From contig JADHNH010000029.1 in the NCBI GenBank assembly GCA_016779605.1, forward strand, positions 1 through 34,939: a stretch of DNA of 34,939 nucleotides. Reading direction: 5' to 3'. Both the position numbers and the translations under genes were made by a program. Below, piece by piece: positions 15,791 to 24,461 of the stretch (positions within the stretch are counted from its first letter, which is position 1; each line of letters starts with the position of its first letter). This stretch comes from Nevskia sp. (GTDB lineage: Bacteria; Pseudomonadota; Gammaproteobacteria; Nevskiales; Nevskiaceae). The notes under the pieces are model-generated. The model was not told the origin of the DNA and ran no database searches. It worked only from the letters and a program-made list of their open reading frames with translations.

Positions 15791-16252
15791 ATGACCCGCT
15801 TTAGCAAACCGCTGCTTTCGATCGCGCCGCTGCTGCTGGCGGCTTGCGTGGAGATGCCCACCGGCCCCAGCGTCACCGTCATGCCCGCGCCGTACAAGCC
15901 ATTCGAGGTGTTCGCCGCGGACGACCAGGTCTGCCGGCAGTTCGCGCAACAGCAGGTCGGGCAGGCGGAAACGGCCAATGCCCAGAACCGCGCGGTCGGC
16001 TCGGCGGTGGCGACCACCGCGCTGGGAGCCGCGGCGGGCGCGCTCATCGGCCAGTCCGGCCAGGGCGCCGCCAGCGGTGCCGGCGTCGGGCTGATCGCCG
16101 GATCGATGATCGGCGCCGGCGAGACGGACCGCTCCACCCGCGGCCTGCAGCGGCGCTACGACATCGCCTATCAACAGTGCATGTACACCAAGGGCAACCA
16201 GGTGCCCGGCTACGTCTACCAGGCCACGCCGCCGCCGCCCCGCAACCGCTGA
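15791..16252 (+). CDS. Glycine-zipper outer-membrane-type lipoprotein
   Basis: This is a 153-residue lipoprotein with lipobox LLAAC and the lipidated cysteine at residue 19. Residues about 70-110 form an alanine/glycine-zipper region (GAAAGALIG, GAGVGLIAGSMIGAG) like that of SlyB/OsmB-type envelope-stress lipoproteins. A CRQFA motif and YDIAYQQCMYTKGNQVPGY follow, recalling the YMGG/glycine-zipper family's conserved C-terminus. GGAG precedes the ATG. It stands directly behind an FNR-type box and heads the run leading to glucan phosphorylase and glgC. A role in envelope stress is family-level inference. Confidence 0.85.
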   Translation: MTRFSKPLLSIAPLLLAACVEMPTGPSVTVMPAPYKPFEVFAADDQVCRQFAQQQVGQAETANAQNRAVGSAVATTALGAAAGALIGQSGQGAASGAGVGLIAGSMIGAGETDRSTRGLQRRYDIAYQQCMYTKGNQVPGYVYQATPPPPRNR

Positions 16253-16320
16253 GCGCCGCTCGCTGCGGCCGAGGCCTGAGGGCCCGGGTTCCGGGGATCG
16301 ACTGACGGGGAGATGACTCC

Positions 16321-16995
16321 ATGCCGGAAGTGCAGGTTCGCCCACTCGAGCTGCGGCTGCCCGATGCGACCGTGTACGGCGACCTGGCCGTGCCGCCGCA
16401 GGCGCGCGGCCTGGTCGTCTTCGTACACGGCAGCGGCAGCAGCCGCCACAGCAGCCGCAACCGTTTCGTCGCCGAACAGCTCCAGCAGCGGGGATTCGCC
16501 ACGCTGCTGTTCGACCTGCTGACCGAAGAAGAGGACCGGGATTACACGCGGCGCTTCGACATCCCCCTGCTGACCCGTCGCCTGCTGGACGTGACGGCGG
16601 CCGTGCGCAGCGGCACGCTGCTGCCCGGACCGCTGCCGATCGGCTACTTCGGCGCCAGCACCGGCGCGGCCGCGGCGCTGAACGGCGCCGCCGAGCCGGG
16701 CGCGCAGGTCTGCGCGGTGGTGTCGCGCGGGGGCCGCCCGGACCTGGCGATGGCACAACTGGCACAGGTGCGCGCGCCCACCCTGCTGATCGTCGGCGGC
16801 GACGATCACGATGTCCTCCGGCTCAACCAATCGGCCTATGCCCGGCTCGCGGGCACCAGGAAGCTTGCGGTCGTGCCGGGTGCAACACACCTGTTCGAGG
16901 AGCCGGGTAAGCTGGAGCAGGTGGCACGGCTGGCCGGTGACTGGTTCGTCCGGCACTGTACCGGGCAGGCCGCGCCGGCAGCCGACACGCAGTGA
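16321..16995 (+). CDS. Alpha/beta hydrolase (dienelactone hydrolase-like)
   Basis: This 224-residue alpha/beta hydrolase has the oxyanion segment VFVHGSGSSRHSSRN, the nucleophile elbow GASTGAAA with S113, a putative acid in GGDDHDV (D161 or D164), and H190 in PGATHLFEEP. The SxxHSxRN stretch and short length match a group of hydrolases often fused to or beside phosphoribosyltransferase domains in stress loci. A GGGGAGATG element precedes the ATG at 16321. It is 68 bases after the lipoprotein gene and 32 bases before the glgP start. The substrate is unknown. Confidence 0.85.
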   Translation: MPEVQVRPLELRLPDATVYGDLAVPPQARGLVVFVHGSGSSRHSSRNRFVAEQLQQRGFATLLFDLLTEEEDRDYTRRFDIPLLTRRLLDVTAAVRSGTLLPGPLPIGYFGASTGAAAALNGAAEPGAQVCAVVSRGGRPDLAMAQLAQVRAPTLLIVGGDDHDVLRLNQSAYARLAGTRKLAVVPGATHLFEEPGKLEQVARLAGDWFVRHCTGQAAPAADTQ

Positions 16996-17027
16996 CCGGC
17001 ATTGCGCCGGAAAGCAGGAGAGGGCCT

Positions 17028-19541
17028 GTGCAATATCCAATGCGGCCGATGCCGGCCGGACTCGAAGCCCTGCCGGACCTGGCGCTGAACGTGCGCTGGA
17101 CCTGGAGCCACGCATCCGACAAGCTGTGGCAGGAACTGGCGCCGGACGTGTGGGCGGCGACGCGAAACCCCTGGCTGATCCTGCAGATCGTCCCGCAATC
17201 GCGCCTGGACGAATGCGCGCGCAGCGAGGCGTTCCGCGCCAACGTGGCGCGGATGGCGGCGCTGCGCGCGGAGTACCTGAGCCACCCCACCTGGTCCAGC
17301 CAGTGCGAGCCGCTGAGGCCGCCGCTGGTGGCTTATTTCTGCCTCGAGTTCGGCTTTGCCGAGGCGATGCCGCTCTACGCGGGCGGCCTGGGCGTGCTCG
17401 CAGGCGACCACCTGAAGACTGCGAGCGACCTCGGCATTCCCATGGTCGGGGTCGGCCTGCTGTACAGCGAGGGCTATTTCCGGCAGGTGCTGGACGCCGA
17501 AGGCAACCAGCAGGAGCTGTTCCCGCCGAACGCGCCGAGCACGCTGCCCATCACGCCGGCGCTGGACGCCTCGGGCGCGCAGCTGTTCATCCCGCTGGCG
17601 CTGCCGGGCCGCTCGCTGACGGTGCGTGTCTGGCAGGTGCAGGTCGGGCGCGTGCCGCTGCTGCTGCTGGACTGCAACGACCCGCGCAACAGCCCGGCCG
17701 ATCGCGGCATCGCCGCCACGCTGTACCCGGCGGGGCTGGAGACGCGCTTCGTCCAGCAGATGGTATTGGGCATCGGCGGCTGGCGTGCGCTGCAGGCGCT
17801 CGGCTATGCGCCGGAGGTCTGCCACATCAACGAGGGCCACGCCGCGCTCGTCACCATCGAGCGCATCCGCTGGCTGATGCGCGAGAAGTCTCTCGGATTC
17901 GAGCAAGCCTTGTGGGCGACGCGCCCGGGCAATGCCTTCACCACGCACACGCCGGTGGCGGCGGCGTTCGACACCTTTCCCGCCGAGCTGGTGCTCAAAT
18001 ATCTGCGCGGCTACCTGGCCGAATCCGCCATCGGCGAGCGCGATCTCCTGGCCCTGGCCAGCCGCGATCCGCACGATCCCCGCGAGCACTTCAATCCCTC
18101 CTATCTCGCGCTGCGCACCTGCGGCAGGATCAATGCCGTCAGCCAGGTGCACGCCGACGTCAGCCGGCAGCTGTTCCTGCACGTCTTCGCCCGGCGCCCG
18201 GTGTCCGAGGTGCCCATCGGCCATATCACCAACGGCGTGCACGTGCCGTCATGGGATTCGGCCTGGGCCGACGAAGTATGGACGCAGGCCTGCGGCAAGC
18301 ATCGCTGGCATGGCGGCATCGAAGAGCTGGCGCCGCCGATCGACGCGCTGGACGACCGTGTATTGTGGGACCTGAAAAGCCGGGAACGCAGCGACTTGGT
18401 GCGCTACGTCAGGCAGCGCCTGGGGCAGCAACTGCGCCAGCGCGGCATCGACGGGCAATGGCTGGACGAGGCCGCACACGTGCTGGACCCGAACGCGCTG
18501 ACCATCGGCTTTGCGCGCCGATTCACCGCCTACAAGCGCCCCAACCTGCTGCTGCACGATCCCGACCGCCTGGCACGCCTGCTCGGCAGCAGCCAGCGCC
18601 CGATGCAGCTGATCGTCGCCGGCAAGGCGCATCCGCAGGACGAGGCCGGCAAGGCGATGATCCGGCAGTGGGTACAGTTCTGCCGGCGCCCGGACGCGCG
18701 CGCGCGCGTGGTGTTCCTGGAGGATTACGACATCGACCTGGCGCGCGAGCTGGTCAAGGGCATCGACGTCTGGATCAACACGCCGCGCCGGCCCTGGGAA
18801 GCCTGCGGCACTTCCGGCATGAAAGTGCTGGTCAACGGCGGGCTCAACCTGTCGGAGCTCGACGGCTGGTGGGCGGAGGCCTATTCGGACAAGGTCGGCT
18901 GGAAACTCGAGAGCAGCATCACGGGCGACGAGTCCAGCGTCAATGCCGGCGAAGCGGAAATGCTCTACCGCCTGCTCGAGGAGAAAATCCTGCCGCTGTT
19001 CTACCAGCGCAATGCCGAAGGCATCGCCCAGGGCTGGGTGGCGATGATGCGCGCCAGCATGTCGACGCTGGCACCGCGCTTCAGCAGCAACCGCATGCTG
19101 CACGAGTATTTCCAGTCGGTCTACTGCCCGGCGGGGGCCGCATTCGCACGGCGCTGCGCGGACAACGCGCGGCTGGCCGGCGAGCTGCGCGCCTGGGAAA
19201 CGTCGCTGCGGGCCGGCTGGCACGAGATCCGCCTGAGCAATTACGAGTGCCGCCGCAGCGGCGACCGCCTGGTCTGCAGCGCGCACGTCTACCTCGGCGA
19301 AATCGCGCCCGAGGGCGTGGCCGTGGAGCTCTACGCGGACCCGTCGAACAGCGGCCCGCCCGAAACCCATGTCCTGGAGCGCCGCGCGGCGATCAGCGGC
19401 GCGATGAACGCTTTCGTCTATGGCGCGGAATTCGGCACGGCGCGCCCGGCCGGCGACTTCACGCCCCGCGTCGTACCCCATCATCCCGATGCCATGGTGC
19501 CACTGGAAATCGACCTGATCCATTGGGATTCGCCGGCTTGA
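17028..19541 (+). CDS. glgP: Alpha-glucan (glycogen/maltodextrin) phosphorylase
   Basis: This 837-residue GT35 phosphorylase of the bacterial/archaeal alpha-glucan type releases glucose-1-phosphate from glycogen or maltodextrin using PLP. It opens LALNVRWTWSH, then has YFCLEFGFAEAMPLYAGGLGVLAGDH, a hallmark of this subgroup, then INEGHAAL, ARRFTAYKR, and the PLP site EACGTSGMK with K599, followed by NGGLNLSELDGWW. I chose the GTG at 17028 because AGGAG lies seven bases upstream; an in-frame GTG at 16992 overlapping the previous stop is the alternative. The pairing with glgC implies both glycogen making and mobilising under one promoter. Glycogen synthase and branching enzyme are not in the window. 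Confidence 0.94.
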   Translation: MQYPMRPMPAGLEALPDLALNVRWTWSHASDKLWQELAPDVWAATRNPWLILQIVPQSRLDECARSEAFRANVARMAALRAEYLSHPTWSSQCEPLRPPLVAYFCLEFGFAEAMPLYAGGLGVLAGDHLKTASDLGIPMVGVGLLYSEGYFRQVLDAEGNQQELFPPNAPSTLPITPALDASGAQLFIPLALPGRSLTVRVWQVQVGRVPLLLLDCNDPRNSPADRGIAATLYPAGLETRFVQQMVLGIGGWRALQALGYAPEVCHINEGHAALVTIERIRWLMREKSLGFEQALWATRPGNAFTTHTPVAAAFDTFPAELVLKYLRGYLAESAIGERDLLALASRDPHDPREHFNPSYLALRTCGRINAVSQVHADVSRQLFLHVFARRPVSEVPIGHITNGVHVPSWDSAWADEVWTQACGKHRWHGGIEELAPPIDALDDRVLWDLKSRERSDLVRYVRQRLGQQLRQRGIDGQWLDEAAHVLDPNALTIGFARRFTAYKRPNLLLHDPDRLARLLGSSQRPMQLIVAGKAHPQDEAGKAMIRQWVQFCRRPDARARVVFLEDYDIDLARELVKGIDVWINTPRRPWEACGTSGMKVLVNGGLNLSELDGWWAEAYSDKVGWKLESSITGDESSVNAGEAEMLYRLLEEKILPLFYQRNAEGIAQGWVAMMRASMSTLAPRFSSNRMLHEYFQSVYCPAGAAFARRCADNARLAGELRAWETSLRAGWHEIRLSNYECRRSGDRLVCSAHVYLGEIAPEGVAVELYADPSNSGPPETHVLERRAAISGAMNAFVYGAEFGTARPAGDFTPRVVPHHPDAMVPLEIDLIHWDSPA

Positions 19542-19906
19542 TCCGCATTGAGGTGCCGGCAGGCTGCCGGTGCAAAAATCAACCCGTGTCCGCAGGGCCA
19601 ATGCATGGCGGCGACGGACGCCGGCTTGCCCTTGCGCCGGGAATTCCAGCCGATCGCCGGCGGCGGCGGCCGGATCGACGCGACGCGGCAGCCTTGGCGG
19701 GTGCTACCGGCGCAGTTGCGTAACTGCGGCGAACCTTGTTATAGAACCCGGCAGCGCCTGGTCTGCACGGATGCCGGCTGCGGCTGGCGCTCGGGTTGCG
19801 TGACCGTGCGCGCCGAATGGCGCCGCACAAGGAACAGCAGCCCGCGCCGGGAACAGGGGTCCGTGGGATTCGCCGCAGCTCAGGATGTGCGCGCCGGAGG
19901 TATTCG
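19542..19906. other. 365-bp gap between glgP and glgC
   Basis: No FNR-type box or clear terminator is visible; a GCCGGC/GCCGG hairpin at about 19553-19574 is followed by A rather than T residues. A possible cysteine-rich reading frame from 19605 is listed separately. glgC may be read through from upstream or have its own unrecognised promoter. Confidence 0.45.
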
Positions 19907-19997
19907 ATGCAGTCGCGAAGATTCGTCAGCCTGCTCACCCGCGACACCCTCGCGCTGGTGCTGGCCGGCGGCCGCGGCACACGGCTGGGCGGCCTGA
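19605..19997 (+). CDS. Possible small cysteine-rich protein (doubtful)
   Basis: The frame beginning ATG at 19605 gives MAATDAGLPLRREFQPIAG and then NCGEPCYRTRQRLVC, TDAGCGWRSGC and a basic tail: five or six cysteines in about 25 residues, reminiscent of a zinc ribbon. There is no good ribosome site, and the frame runs about 90 bases into glgC before stopping, which is unusual. It may be a real small gene with a frameshifted end, a decayed gene, or chance. Confidence 0.25.
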   Translation: MAATDAGLPLRREFQPIAGGGGRIDATRQPWRVLPAQLRNCGEPCYRTRQRLVCTDAGCGWRSGCVTVRAEWRRTRNSSPRREQGSVGFAAAQDVRAGGIRCSREDSSACSPATPSRWCWPAAAAHGWAA

Positions 19998-21169
19998 CCA
20001 CCCATCGCGTCAAGCCCGCGGTGCCGTTCGGCGGCAAATACCGGCTGATCGATTTCCCCCTGTCCAACTGCATGAATTCGGGGATCCGCCGGGTGGGCGT
20101 GCTGACCCAGTACAAGGCGCACTCCCTGATCGGCCACCTGGGCGACGCCTGGAGCTTCCTGCGGCGCGAGTTCAACGAATTCGTCGAAATCCTGCCGGCC
20201 CAGCAGCGCACCGGCCCCGGCTGGTACGAAGGCACGGCCGATGCCGTGTACCAGAATATCGAGGTGATCCGCGAGCACGCGCCGCAGTACGTGCTGGTGC
20301 TGGGCGGCGACCACGTCTACAAGATGGACTACGGCACCATGCTCGGCTACCACGTCGACCGCGGCGCCGACGTCACCGTCGGCTGCATCGAGGTGCCGCT
20401 GGCGGAGGCGCGCTCGCTTGGCGTCATGGCCACCGGCGCCGGCGGGCGGGTGACCGGATTCGAGGAAAAACCGGCCTGTCCCTGCCCCATCCCGGGCAAG
20501 GCGGACTGCGCGCTCGCGTCGATGGGCATTTACGTGTTCAACACCCAATACCTGCTGGACCTGCTGCACGAGGACCGCGCCAAGGCCGGCTCGAGCCACG
20601 ACTTCGGCAAGGACCTGCTGCCGTCCGCGGTGTCCGCGGGCGGCCGGGTGCATGCGTTCGCGTTCCGCGACCTGCAGGGCAACGCGCAGGGCTATTGGCG
20701 CGACGTCGGCAACCTCGACTCCTACTGGAGCGCCAACCTGGAGCTGACCGACGTCACCCCGCCGCTGGACCTGTACGACAACGACTGGCCGATCTGGACT
20801 TACCAGGAGCAGGCCCCGCCGGCCAAATTCGTGTTCAACGACGACGGCCGGCGCGGCGTGGCGGTGGATTCGCTGATCTCGGGCGGCTGCATCGTTTCCG
20901 GAGCCAGCGTCAACCGCTCGCTGCTGTTTCCCTTCGCGCGCGTGGACAACCAGAGCGAGCTGCACGAGTGCGTGGTGCTGTCCAGGGTGCGCATCGGCGC
21001 GCGCTGCCGGATCCGGCGTGCGATCATCGAGGCGGGCTGCCGGATTCCGCCCGGCGAAGTCATCGGCGAAGACCCGGCAGCGGACCGCCGGCGCTTCGAA
21101 GTCAGCGAACAGGGCATCGTGCTGGTGGTGCCCGAGATGCTGGGGCAGGAGCCGCCGGGCGTGCGCTGA
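19907..21169 (+). CDS. glgC: Glucose-1-phosphate adenylyltransferase
   Basis: This 420-residue enzyme makes ADP-glucose from glucose-1-phosphate and ATP, the committed step of bacterial glycogen synthesis. Motifs: ALVLAGGRGTRLGGLT (GGRGTRL 21-27), KPAVPFGGKYRLIDFPLSN, YEGTADAVYQN, GGDHVYKMDY, FEEKP, YWRDVG, and the C-terminal left-handed beta-helix. The ATG at 19907 has GGAGG five bases upstream. The length is typical. It converges with the USP-like gene only 13 bases away, with no obvious terminator. Allosteric control by fructose-1,6-bisphosphate or related metabolites is a family property, not visible here. Confidence 0.96.
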   Translation: MQSRRFVSLLTRDTLALVLAGGRGTRLGGLTTHRVKPAVPFGGKYRLIDFPLSNCMNSGIRRVGVLTQYKAHSLIGHLGDAWSFLRREFNEFVEILPAQQRTGPGWYEGTADAVYQNIEVIREHAPQYVLVLGGDHVYKMDYGTMLGYHVDRGADVTVGCIEVPLAEARSLGVMATGAGGRVTGFEEKPACPCPIPGKADCALASMGIYVFNTQYLLDLLHEDRAKAGSSHDFGKDLLPSAVSAGGRVHAFAFRDLQGNAQGYWRDVGNLDSYWSANLELTDVTPPLDLYDNDWPIWTYQEQAPPAKFVFNDDGRRGVAVDSLISGGCIVSGASVNRSLLFPFARVDNQSELHECVVLSRVRIGARCRIRRAIIEAGCRIPPGEVIGEDPAADRRRFEVSEQGIVLVVPEMLGQEPPGVR

Positions 21170-21181
21170 GCCGGCGCCCCG

Positions 21182-21868
21182 CTACGCTACAAGCACCACC
21201 GGGCAATCGACCCGCTCGAGCAGCAGGTCGAGCGCTTCGGCCCCCACCAGGGCGGCGGGCGCCACCAGCAGAGCGGGGCGCAGTGAACGGCAGGCGGCGG
21301 CAAGGTCGGCCGCTCCCCGCCAGGCGACGCGTTCGACGGCCGCTTCGGTGCCCGCGGTCAGCTCCGCCTCGATCCGCCGCACGGCGGCCTCCAGCGGTTC
21401 CGCCGGCTTGCCCGGATCTTCGACCGCGACGATGCGCGCGGCCGCGCCCGCACCGGCCCAGCGCCCGCGGCCGCGCCGCCCGACAACGAACAGGTCCGCT
21501 TCCTCGCGCAGTTCGAGCGCGGCCCGCACGCCCACGCCGCGGACGGTGCGGAACGAAGTGCGCACGCCCTCGGCGCCGGCCTTGCGCTCGATCTCGGCCT
21601 GCATGCGCTGCGCCTGGCGGCGCAGCCGCGCCTGCATCAGCGCCGAACCGACTGGCCGCTCCTCGCCGGCGTGCGCCATGATCTCGCACGCGAACGGCAG
21701 TGCGGCGGCACGCAGCAGGTTCAGGTCCTCGATCAGCACGCCGGCGAGCTCCGCCCTGCGGCTTTGCGCCAGGCGCAGCGCCAGCTCCACTGCCCCGGCG
21801 TGCTCGCCCAGGTGCTCCAGCGCCAGGACAATGCGGCCCGCCGCCGCGCCTTCAGTCCCCGGCTTCAC
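21182..21868 (-). CDS. Universal stress protein-like protein
   Basis: This 228-residue protein opens GRIVLALEHLGEHAGAVELALRLA, a universal-stress-protein-like first strand and helix, then LAGVLIEDLNLL, ELREEADLFVVGRRGRGRW and a final CPVVLVA strand. This resembles a USP fold in which the nucleotide-binding Gly loop is altered, with an internal region duplicating the topology. The start GTG at 21868 overlaps the Lon-like gene's stop by 17 bases, so the two genes are translationally linked. It probably works with that protease in stress adaptation; the role is unproven. Start choice is uncertain, as no well-spaced ribosome site is seen. Confidence 0.7.
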   Translation of the reverse strand: MKPGTEGAAAGRIVLALEHLGEHAGAVELALRLAQSRRAELAGVLIEDLNLLRAAALPFACEIMAHAGEERPVGSALMQARLRRQAQRMQAEIERKAGAEGVRTSFRTVRGVGVRAALELREEADLFVVGRRGRGRWAGAGAAARIVAVEDPGKPAEPLEAAVRRIEAELTAGTEAAVERVAWRGAADLAAACRSLRPALLVAPAALVGAEALDLLLERVDCPVVLVA

Positions 21869-24275
21869 GGTCCTTGTCCGTTGCGCCGCGGCGGCCCAGG
21901 TGCCGGCGCAGCTTTGCCCAGTGCGCGAGCCGCTCCAGCACGCGCGCGTTGACGCTGCCTTGCGGATACCCGCCTTGTCCGTCCGCCGCGCCGGCCGGCA
22001 CGCCGCTCAGGATCTGCAGGGCTTCGTCGATCTGCGACACGGCGTAGACGTGGAACCTGCCCTCGCGCACAGCCTCCAGCACGTCGCGGCGCAGCATCAG
22101 GTGCATGACGTTGGAGGCCGGGATGATGACGCCCTGCGTGCCGCTCAGGCCGCGGGCACGGCAGATGTCAAAGAAACCCTCGATCTTTTCGTTGACGCCG
22201 CCGATGGCCTGGATCGCACCGTGCTGGTTGATCGAGCCGGTGATGGCGAGGTCCTGCCGCAGCGGGCAGCCGGACAGGCAGGACAGCAGCGCGCACGACT
22301 CCGCAGCGGAGGCGCTGTCGCCGTCGATCATCCCGTACGACTGCTCGAACACCAGGCTCGCCGACAGCGACAGCGGCTGGTTCTGGCCAAAGCGGTTGGC
22401 GACGAACGACGACAGGATCAGCACGCCCTTGGAGTGGATCGGCTGGCCCAGCTTCACCTCGCGTTCGATGTCCACCACGTCGCCTTCGCCGAGCCGCGCC
22501 GTCGCCGTGATGCGCGAAGGATGGCCGAAGGCGTGCTTGCCCAGGGCGATCACCGCCAGGCCGTTGACCTGCCCCAGCGCCGTGCCGGCGGTGTCGATCA
22601 GGCGCACGCCGCGCAGGATCATTTCCTGCATGCGCTCCTGCAGCTGGTCGCCGCGGTGGATGCCGGCGGCCACCGCCTGCTCCACGTGCGCCGCGCCTAC
22701 GACGCCGCTGCCGGCGGCGCGCGCCCAGTGGTCGGCCTCGCGCATCAGGTCCAGCATGCCGCCGACGTCCAGCGAGAGCTTTTCGCTGTCGTCGACGCGA
22801 CGCGCGGCCTGCTCGATCAGCCGCGCCACCGCGGCGCGATCCAGCGGCAGCAGCTGTTCGCGCCGCTGCAGCGTGGCCAGCAACCGCGCGTAAAGCAGGC
22901 TGCTTTCGGGCGTGCGCGCCGTGTCCTCGGAGAAATCCGCCTCCACCTTGAACAGCGCCGGGAACTCCGGGTCGTACTGGCTCAGCAGGTAGTACAGCAG
23001 GCGCTCGCCGATCAGCACCACCTTGACGTCCAGGGCGATCGGCTCGGGCTCCAGGGAGATGGTGCTGGCCAGGCTCAGCATCTGCTCGAGCGATTCCATG
23101 CGCATCTCGCGCGCACGCAGCGCGCGCTTGAGGGCGTCCCAGGCAAACGGATTGGTCAGCAGCTTGCGCGCGTCCAGCACCAGGCTGCCGCCGTTGGCGC
23201 GATGCAGGGCGCCGCCCTTGATCAGGGTGAAGTCCGTCAGCAGCGTGCCGAACTGCGCCATGTGCTCGATGCGGCCGACCAGGTTCTGGTAGGTGGGATT
23301 GTCCTCGTACACCACCGGCGCGCCCTTGCGCCCGCCGTTGTCGACCAGCACGTTGACGTAGTAGCGGTTGAACGGCGTGATCGTATGGGCATCGGCGGGC
23401 AGCTTGTTCTCCGCCGCGAACTTGCGGAAGTCGTCGACGTGCTCGAGGATGTCCTGGCGCGCTTCGGCCAGGAACGCCGTGACCGCCGGCAGCGCCGCAT
23501 AGCGGCTCTCCAGCTCGGAGAAATGCAGGTCCACCTGGTGCCGCGCCACGTCCTCGTTGAGCTTCTCCATGCGCCGCGCGTGCTCGCGCTGCAGCCCCGC
23601 CGCCTGCTGCATGGCCTGGCGCAGGTTCTGTCGCACCTCCTCCGAGGCCTTCTTGATCTGTTCCTTGCGCTCCTCCGGCAGGCGGTCGAAATCGGCCGGC
23701 TCCATCACCTCGCCGCCGCCGTCCTTCACCGGGGCGATGGTGTATCCCACCGGCGTGCGCATCAGCAGGATCTTCTTGTCGCCGGCCTCCTGCGCCACGC
23801 GGCCGAAGATATCCTCCTCCTGGGCCTTGAACTCGTCGCCGAGCTCCTGCACGCGGGCGCGGTATTCGTCGGTGTCGAAGGCGGCCGGCAGCACGATCAG
23901 CAGGTCGCGCACGAGGTTGTGCATGTCCGTCCGCAGCTGCGTGCCGATGCCGGCGGCCAGCCGCAGCACCCGCGGCCTGTGCGGCGCCTTGAAGTTGTTC
24001 ACGTAGCACCAGTCCGGCGGCAGCGGCTCGCCGGCGCTGCGCGCCTCCAGGATCCTGTGCAGGGTATGGCGCTTGCCCAGGCCCGGCGAACCCATTACGT
24101 ACAGGTTGTAGCCTTCGTGGCGGATGCCGATGCCGAACTGCAGCGCGCCCAGCGCGCGGCCCTGGCCCAGCGTCTCCTGCAGGTCCTCCAGCTCTGCCGT
24201 GGTGTCGAACGGCAGGGACGCGGGATCGCAGGCACGATACAGCTGCGCCGCGGTCAGCTCGTGGGAGTCGTTCAT
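21852..24275 (-). CDS. Lon-like ATP-dependent serine protease (AAA-Lon_C, COG1067 type)
   Basis: This 807-residue protein has an N-terminal ATPase region whose Walker A reads GSPGLGKRH (62-70), with Arg instead of Ser/Thr after the lysine. A long coiled-coil insertion follows (about 180-290), then an AAA core with ANGGSLVLDARKLL. The C-terminal Lon protease domain has the dyad S654 (DGDSASAAE) and K697 (NEKIEGFF). The 43-residue spacing equals that of E. coli Lon S679/K722. The ATG at 24275 gives MNDSHELT. An in-frame ATG at 24305 lies upstream of the transcription start implied by the FNR-type box and TATGAT -10, so the mRNA may be nearly leaderless. It lies upstream of a USP-like gene and diverges from the DksA-like gene. 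It would degrade damaged or regulatory proteins under stress; substrates are unknown. Confidence 0.9.
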   Translation of the reverse strand: MNDSHELTAAQLYRACDPASLPFDTTAELEDLQETLGQGRALGALQFGIGIRHEGYNLYVMGSPGLGKRHTLHRILEARSAGEPLPPDWCYVNNFKAPHRPRVLRLAAGIGTQLRTDMHNLVRDLLIVLPAAFDTDEYRARVQELGDEFKAQEEDIFGRVAQEAGDKKILLMRTPVGYTIAPVKDGGGEVMEPADFDRLPEERKEQIKKASEEVRQNLRQAMQQAAGLQREHARRMEKLNEDVARHQVDLHFSELESRYAALPAVTAFLAEARQDILEHVDDFRKFAAENKLPADAHTITPFNRYYVNVLVDNGGRKGAPVVYEDNPTYQNLVGRIEHMAQFGTLLTDFTLIKGGALHRANGGSLVLDARKLLTNPFAWDALKRALRAREMRMESLEQMLSLASTISLEPEPIALDVKVVLIGERLLYYLLSQYDPEFPALFKVEADFSEDTARTPESSLLYARLLATLQRREQLLPLDRAAVARLIEQAARRVDDSEKLSLDVGGMLDLMREADHWARAAGSGVVGAAHVEQAVAAGIHRGDQLQERMQEMILRGVRLIDTAGTALGQVNGLAVIALGKHAFGHPSRITATARLGEGDVVDIEREVKLGQPIHSKGVLILSSFVANRFGQNQPLSLSASLVFEQSYGMIDGDSASAAESCALLSCLSGCPLRQDLAITGSINQHGAIQAIGGVNEKIEGFFDICRARGLSGTQGVIIPASNVMHLMLRRDVLEAVREGRFHVYAVSQIDEALQILSGVPAGAADGQGGYPQGSVNARVLERLAHWAKLRRHLGRRGATDKDREAGD

Positions 24276-24284
24276 GGCGCCAAC

Positions 24285-24325
24285 ATCATAGCGAAGCGCC
24301 CGCATCGGCCATTGATTCAGGTCAA
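24285..24325 (-). promoter_or_regulatory. FNR-type box and -10 for the Lon-like protease operon
   Basis: TTGATTCAGGTCAA at 24312-24325 is a perfect TTGAY-N4-RTCAA box. On the minus strand TATGAT (24290 to 24285) is a strong -10, one base off the exact class II position. The implied transcription start near 24278 is about three bases before the ATG, predicting a virtually leaderless transcript. Confidence 0.7.
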
Positions 24326-24369
24326 GCGCCCGATCGCCATACGCGCAGTACCTGGCGGCGCGCGCGCCA

Positions 24370-24411
24370 GTGACGCAGATCAATCCGCGATCCGCGCGCA
24401 GGCGCTAAGGT
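24370..24411 (+). promoter_or_regulatory. FNR/FixK-type box and -10 for the DksA-like gene
   Basis: GTGACGCAGATCAA at 24370-24383 matches TTGAY-N4-RTCAA except at the first base and shares TGACGCAGATCAA with the ftsH box. TAAGGT at 24406-24411 is exactly at the class II -10 position, implying a start near 24418 and a leader of about 44 bases. Confidence 0.65.
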
Positions 24412-24461
24412 TAAGGCCTGCAAACCACTTAGCGCATCCGTCCACGCCAGGAGAGCCGACC

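Noticed and set aside
19553..19574. Hairpin after glgP as a terminator
   Set aside because: The stem is followed by A residues rather than T in the plus orientation, and the loop is very tight.
24276..24305. Upstream ATG (24305) for the Lon-like protease
   Set aside because: It lies upstream of the TATGAT-implied start site and the added residues show no family match.
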